DNA of 64,000 nucleotides from Micromussa lordhowensis (Eukaryota; Cnidaria; Anthozoa; Scleractinia; Lobophylliidae), in the NCBI GenBank assembly GCA_964020085.1, contig OZ026595.1, forward strand, positions 20,450,153 through 20,514,152. The letters are read 5' to 3'. Positions 57,978 through 64,000 of the stretch are shown here, in pieces. The translations under genes were made by a program, and so were the position numbers. Numbering within the stretch: the stretch's first letter is position 1; each line of letters opens with the position of its first letter. The notes beneath the pieces were generated by a model, which was not told the DNA's origin, did not search any database, and was given only the letters and a program-made list of their open reading frames with translations.

Positions 57978-60237
57978 ACGAAACGCAGTTGGTCAGAATG
58001 AGCGATATTCTCTCAGCCTTATCGCACTCTGAGAGAAGGGACATTTCCTTTACAACAAATTATTGACAAGAAAAACACTTCAACGTTTATTTAGTCACGT
58101 TTGTCAAGTTTTTACCAGGAAAATTTTGTCGGCAGCGCCTTAGATAGGCTCGATTTCCGCCGCTCTCTCGTGTCTGGTCTACCCTCCCCGAGAAGAGAAT
58201 TCGGGGGAGGAGCGCGGGCTCCTTTCCCGAACAGCGTCTAGTAATCGAGCCTACGCCTTGAGAGAAATTTCCCTTCTGGAACTTGGTCAAGACCCGACAA
58301 ATCATCCGCATTTGAGCGTTGACGATGAGGCAAATTGTCTAAATAAAGAAGTCTTGCGCTTTTGCGAATAGGACCAAAAAAAAAAAAAAAAAAAAACAGA
58401 ACGATCTTAATTTTCAAACGTAACGACAACCTTGAAGACACTGCTTGCACCGCCTAAATGTCCCGGATGTTGCTTCAGTGCATTGTACATGTTTTTCTAT
58501 TATTCGATTAACTCAGAAGTCAGTGAAAGATCATATCCAGAGTGCTCGGGACAATAAAAAAATCATTGCGCCAGGTACGCGAAGTCATAAACGGATAAAA
58601 CGCGACATTGCATGACAAGAGCGCCCGTGGCCGTGGCCGTGGCCGCCCGTTTTTAAGGTCTAAAGGGGTCATGACGCCTTGTGGAGAAACCAAATCGCGT
58701 GCACAAGAAACACCTACATGTAGCGTGAATGCTGAAAACAGAAAAATAACAAAACCGAAAACTAATTTAATTTCAAAAATCCCGTGATCAGTGGGACAAA
58801 ATCGATTACAGAACTTCTCTCAGATCAGCTACATGAATTTTGAATATTTCAAATAGACTCTCCAAAGCCGCCAGACGAGGTTATTTAGGATTCGATTCGC
58901 CATGAGTTTTCACATTTTACGTGTAGACTCGAGGAGCTTGAAACATTATGAAGAGCGAGAAGTTTTATAGATTTATTATGAGTTTCACTAACTACACTTT
59001 TGCGCGCCTTACTTAGCCAACTATCAAAAATGGCATCAAAGTCACCGAAATGGCATGAACTCGATTTGGCTCAAGCGAGAACCAAGCGCAAATCTTACGT
59101 TTGCCTCGCCCGCGCTTGTCGTGCAAGCTACGACTTGAATATGGTTGGGGTTTTTTTCACCACCGCAAACAAAAGAAAATTTCAAAATTGCATCTTAACG
59201 ATTTGAATTTAGAAAGGTTTCATCGTAGCCTCCTACACAGACGCTCTTGTCAAAGAACGTCTGCGTGGGAGGCTAGTTTCATCGGGGCTTATGGTATTCA
59301 GCGAAACGAAACGAAACAGACGAAGCGAAACGAAAAGTCAAGTTATTCCGCGCACGTAAATAGAACAAACATAAAATTTTCTTACCGTTTGCGATCTTCA
59401 AAGATCAGGAAGATATCTGGCCAGTAGCCCAACGCCTTCCAAATGATCGCAACTGAAGGACGTTTCCCGCCTCCTCGAGAACCCGTGATCCAGAGGATCA
59501 AAGGGGAGAGTGTATTTAAAAAATCTGAGTTTTGAACTTCTTCCACAAAAACAATGAATTATATAACCATTTTTTTAGCTTCTTGTCCTCCATGAAACAA
59601 AACCTAATTAAGGCCAAAATGAGACGTGTGCAGTATATTATAAACAACGTTGTCAAATAGTTGTAACGGAAAATTCCAGCTCGTGCAATTACAAACATTT
59701 GAAATAAGATCTGAATATGCTCCGCTTATGTTGAACATTATTGAACGGAGAGATTATGCGTCTTCTATTAGCAGAGAATTGTTTTCAAGAAACACTTTCC
59801 TGAGGTTTACGACACTGCGCATAGTGATGTTTCCTAAACTGACTAGATCAGACAACAAACGTAACATTTTGCTTACGTTCTGTCTGACTTCACAGATACG
59901 GATCCGATCAGTGGCCAGGAGCCGCTAACTGGACAAAAACTTAAAACCCGAGCCAAACAAACAGGTTTCTTCCGTGCTACCATAAGATTTATATAAAACG
60001 AAAGCGACGGAAACCGGGCAAACAATACGAGACTACAAACACTACAAACTAGACATTTTTTATCTAGCTAGAACCAGGATTGCAACAAAAAAATTCCCAG
60101 CAAGCGTGGTGTTTATATAGATTTTCCAGCAAGTTATAAGGAAGTATCACATTTCGTACATTTGATCTCAAATCGGCATTATATCAAAGCTAAGACATTA
60201 CTTATCTATAAAGCAACTTAAGTAAATTTACTACATG
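57978..60237. other. Noncoding stretch; one weak exon-like segment
   Basis: A poly-A run lies at about 58375-58396. On the minus strand about 59395-59480, an open segment reads KRPSVAIIWKALGYWPDIF and ends at a donor-like AACG|GTAAGA. It could be an exon or part of a repeat. Nothing else is recognised. Confidence 0.3.
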
Positions 60238-60717
60238 TATAACCTCATTTATCCTTATATAGCATACGCAATCTTGCCATGGGGCAGCACCTATATCTCC
60301 TCCTTGCAGAAAGTCCAGGTTAAGCAAAATCATGTTGCTTGACTAATATTCTTCGCAAAGATACGTGGTAAAGATACTGAGAGTGCTCTCCCATTGCTGA
60401 ACTTGCTAGACATGCTCACCGTATATAACATTTATTCTCTACACGTCTGAAAATTTGCCCACTTCTGGCACAAAGGTCTACTACCTGATGTATTTTGCAA
60501 CACCTTCCAGTATGCTAGCGAAGTGCATAGCTACAACTACTAGATATGCAACCCAAAAAACTTCATATAAGCCACATGTAAGGACGAACACTGGCAAACA
60601 AATGATTTCATTTAAAGCTATTGATCTTTGAAAGTCTATCCCACAATACCATAAAGATTTGAATGTGTACACTTTTTCCAAAAGTATCAAAAATTTCTTA
60701 CTCTCAGAGCCATATTC
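60238..60717 (+). pseudogene. Decayed non-LTR (jockey/CR1-type) reverse transcriptase, 3' fragment
   Basis: Read on the plus strand, this segment encodes pieces typical of the C-terminal part of cnidarian LINE reverse transcriptases: LIYPYIAYAILPWGSTY, SSLQKVQVKQNHVA, then IRGKDTESALPLLNLLDMLT and KFAHFWHKGLLPDVF. These are interrupted by several stop codons and no start is present. The 5' part of the element is missing, as in 5'-truncated LINE copies. It is a dead fragment. The subfamily is from recollection and approximate. Confidence 0.75.
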
Positions 60718-61141
60718 AAAGTAGCTTGTCTATACCTCTAGTATAATTTTACTTTACTACAATTATTATTTTTTACTGTGTTCTATGTTTCCGCCCTCTT
60801 TCTGTTTCCTCGCCTGTATCAAATGTAACATCAGTACGTAACATGGGGACCAACTAGGAAACCGAATCACTTTTACTTAATACAATAGAAACATCGTTAG
60901 CAACTACAGATGTTTGAAATTAAATTACATGTAAGTAACTACATCAAGAGGAAATAAATTGAATTTAATGACATCAGGTTAGCTCATGTCAATCATCATT
61001 CACTTGAAATCCATGGGTTTGCTCCCAGAGCACTTTGATTTTCATTCTTTTGTTTGCTTGTGCGTCACGCACAAGGGTCAGCGTGTATATCGCTGGCTCA
61101 GATTGCATTCCGTGCTCAACAACGACGATGCAGATTTCGCC

Positions 61142-62705
61142 ATGTCTGTTATGTTCCACGAAAGAAGGCCTATTTTGACAGTGAATTATCTACTTCTCGT
61201 GATCCTGGGATGTTTGGCGTCAGTCTCAAACCAATGTGACGAGAACAGTGAATGTAAAAATGGCTATTGCAGAGCGGGCATGTGTATATGCAATCCTGGA
61301 TGGTGGGGTAAACTCTGTCAGTTCTGTCGACTCAGGTGAGAAAACAGAATATTTCGGAGTTCATCATGAACGCAATTACTGTATGTCATTTATTTGCTAC
61401 TTGAAATCACTCGTTACCAGACATTATTGTCATTATTAATCTGAATGTGGCTGTCGTTGATCCATTCAGTCTCGTATAAAGTTGTGCCGGATACTTCTTG
61501 CCTTTATAGTTATAAATTGCATTTTATCCTCCGTGTCCAGATGGTATGCGTAACTTTGTTAATGACAATTACGTACATGTCTAATTATATAAACTTTATG
61601 TAGGTGGAATTTTATTTGCAATCGCAGGGAACCATAAGTTTTTTACAGTCGCATCTGGGGATAGACAACCTGGCAAAGACTTTGTTAATCAAATTTGGGG
61701 ACTACACACTTTTATGTTGTCTTCAGTTACCTGCGGGATACCGGAAACTTGGCCCAGTTGTTTGAAGGCTGGGTAACGCTAGCCACTGGATAAATCGCTA
61801 TCCAGTGGATAAATGTTAACAATTATTTATTTATTTATATATTTATTTATTTATTTATTTTGTCGTTTCTTTCTCGGAGAAATTACCTAAACAGCTACTC
61901 TTGTTTTAAGTGTTATCCATGTTTTGAACAACTCTGGCCAACAACAACTCTGGCCATGCATCTTACTGAATCAGAATCATAGTACGTTTTGGTAAATATG
62001 TGTTCCAGTTTGCTATTAAAAGTACAAGTGGTACACTAGCTCAATGAATCAAGATGACCAGGTATTCTGTTTGGATGCATTCCCTATGATCTCAGGTACT
62101 GACTATGTACACCATTTTGCTATCAGAAATAGTGGTTCCCTATGATCACAGGTACATGTACATTGTATTGCTATCAGAACTTTCAGATTCTCATGGATTT
62201 TTCCACATTTTCACCATACAAAAAATGGAGCAAGGGCAACGAATTGGAGGAGGGGGAGGGAAGAGGAGAGATCTCTTGTCTGGAAACTGCTTTGAATGTT
62301 TTTTTTAGTGAAGTATCTAAAAATGTAAGTCTTGACCCGACATAGTCAATCAAATGTTCGGAAATTGAACACAATCAAAATCAATCCATGCATTGACTTC
62401 GGCAATCAAATAAAATCTGAAACACCCAACTTTGTGTTAGTTGATTTCCGAGCCAATTGTACATTCGATTGTGTTCAACTAAGTTTGGCAACCGAACTCA
62501 ATCTAGCACAATCTAATGGACTGAGTTTGATTGGGTTCATTTGACTATGCCGGGTCTTGGGTAGTCCATATTTTGTGTCTCCCAATTGTATAATAAATTT
62601 ATTACTTCTTATCACAAGGCTGGATCAAGAGAGTGGTATAATTACAGATGGAGATGGTAAATATGCCAATCCTTCTAAATGCTCATGGCTTATAGAATCT
62701 AAGAG
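61142..62705 (+). CDS. Attractin-like protein, first two coding exons (gene continues past the window)
   Basis: Exon 1 (61142-61335) starts MSVMFHERRP with a signal peptide core YLLLVILGCLASVS. It continues with a Cys-rich EGF-like unit (CDENSECKNGYCRAGMCICN, then PGWWGKLCQFC). Exon 2 (62619-62705) continues in phase: ITDGDGKYANPSKCSWLIES, the start of a CUB domain. Donors are CTCAG|GTGAG and AAGAG|GTAAG; the acceptor is CACAAG. An EGF unit directly followed by a CUB domain after a signal peptide is the N-terminal order of attractin and attractin-like 1, which go on with Kelch, C-type lectin and a membrane segment. No third exon is visible before 64000. Other EGF-CUB proteins are possible. 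Confidence 0.7.
62334..62556. mobile_element. Small inverted-repeat element in the attractin-like intron
   Basis: The ends GACCCGACATAGTCAA and TTGACTATGCCGGGTC are inverted with one mismatch. 223 bp, no coding capacity. It ends 62 bp before exon 2. Confidence 0.6.
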
Positions 62706-64000
62706 GTAAGAATCTCTGTACTGACTATTACGATTTTCACCATACCTTTCAAACATACATGTTACTTGTAAGTTGACACCTGATCATGGGAGATGCATTT
62801 ATCTTGTCTTGAAATTGACAAGAGAGTTTTCCTAACACCTACATGTACTCCTTTGGTTATTAATTACAGTGGTAAAAACCTGTATTGTGTCTCTTGTTGT
62901 CACCTGAGTCATGACAAGCCATGTAAGGTGGCTCAAAACAGTTTTCGGCACTTTCCAAGATGTACAACTGTACATGTAGATTTTGATGGGTCGTGATAAC
63001 CACTCTATATCATTATTACCACTCTACATCTGGTTGTTTTTATCGCTAGTTAGCTTTTGTTCTTAGCAAGCTTAGCTTGAGTTCTTTGTTATGTCCAGAT
63101 GAAAATGCAAGCTCTGGTATTGTGTTCTTCAAATGACATCACTGTGACAGGGTTTTGTACTAGAAATGTAGACATCTGTGTATTTCAAGTTTCAAGTCAT
63201 TGTTGTGGTAAACTGACCCATGCCGACATCTATCAGTATGGAGGGGATTTTAACACCTAATCATAGAAATCTCATGAAACATTTCTCGTAGTTTTCTCAA
63301 TAAAATAACACTGCATATAAGGATGAAAATTTTTAGTTTGTTTACGTGCATCTTCCAATGGAATTAGCTGAAAATAGGCAGTCATGTTCAAGGATACTTC
63401 CTTTGAAAACTTGTGTTGGGCTTTGTTTAATTTTGTTTCCATTTCCAAGTTCTAATAACGAAAGTTTTAGAGAAACATTTAAGAATAAAAAGTAGCGATA
63501 TTAATACATGACGTTTCGGCGACGACATGTCACCATTATCAAATGTAAATAACTATTAGTTCAATGGCGTTATATAAAGGAAAGGAGGTGTGAAAATACA
63601 TTAGAATAAAGTGGAGGCGGAGATAAACAAAAGAATCAACATAATTAAGTAAAAAGTTTCGCTGGTATGGAGTCTTCTTGAGTGTTCAAGTTATGGCCTC
63701 TTTTGTAGAGAGAATGTCCGCATTGACAATATTAAAATTTAGGAGGCTGTAAAACAAAAAACTAAGCCATATCTGGAAAATCGCAGACACCCTCTTTGAG
63801 GGTGATGTGTGAGGAAACATTTCCGATGCTAAGGGCCTACGATAATTCATGTGCGGAAGCGAACCAGTGTTTCTGCGTATTTCTTTTAATATCACTGCAA
63901 CTTTGACTTTTTAGAAAATTTCAAGGATGTGATTGTATTGTACATGTACAACTACATGTATTAAGCTTTCAGAAAATGTATACATGTAGGTTGAAAGGGT
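62706..64000. other. Intron of the attractin-like gene
   Basis: No CUB-continuing exon is recognised. GACGTTTCGGCGACGACATG near 63510 resembles terminal motifs of Penelope-like retroelements, as recalled; this is weak. Confidence 0.35.

Overview
The window looks like animal nuclear DNA, most likely from an anthozoan cnidarian (coral or sea anemone type). This is inferred from GT-AG spliced genes with long repeat-filled introns, from animal-type products (a six-domain ceruloplasmin/hephaestin-like multicopper oxidase, a carbohydrate sulfotransferase, the start of an attractin-like gene) and from a dense load of short inverted-repeat elements. The species cannot be named from the sequence.

Region 1 (1 to about 9.3 kb, possibly to 10.0 kb) is the right-hand part of an intact, AT-rich, intronless Polinton/Maverick (adintovirus-like) element. 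A leftward block encodes a 345-aa structural-type protein, a penton-like minor capsid protein, a small basic pX/pVI-like protein and the N-terminal half of the major capsid protein, which runs off the window. A rightward block encodes an A32/FtsK-type packaging ATPase, a Lys/Glu-rich coiled-coil protein, two fibre-like proteins with a shared N-terminus, an eIF1/SUI1-like translation factor and a hydrophobic SLATT-like membrane protein. The two blocks diverge from a 70-bp AT-rich spacer. Almost every start codon directly abuts a TATA-like AT box. Polymerase B, integrase and protease are not in the window and are expected to the left. The eIF1-like gene is the most unusual cargo.

Region 2 (9.3 to 14 kb) is noncoding: hairpins and tandem repeats at the possible element terminus, then foldback repeats.

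Region 3 (14 to 20.4 kb, minus strand) holds three tandem paralogues of an unrecognised small-protein family. They share three ordered motifs: a central FHNIKRL-type helix, an S-[DE]-P motif, and a C-terminal basic-VxF motif resembling a PP1-docking site.

Region 4 (21.6 to 40.1 kb, minus strand) is one 14-exon multicopper oxidase gene. I could assemble it in phase to 1,120 residues, with a signal peptide and a C-terminal hydrophobic anchor. The trinuclear copper site and one type-1 site are complete, but the type-1 sites of domains 2 and 4 each lack a histidine. Its introns contain several inverted-repeat elements, one ending 18 bp from a splice acceptor.

Region 5 (42.0 to 44.7 kb, minus strand) is a three-exon Golgi-type carbohydrate sulfotransferase.

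Region 6 (45 to 61 kb) is repeats: a 3.1-kb foldback with a nested TTA-flanked MITE, several smaller elements, a 62-bp minisatellite and a decayed LINE reverse transcriptase.

Region 7 (61.1 kb to the end, plus strand) is the first two coding exons of an attractin-like gene that continues beyond the window.
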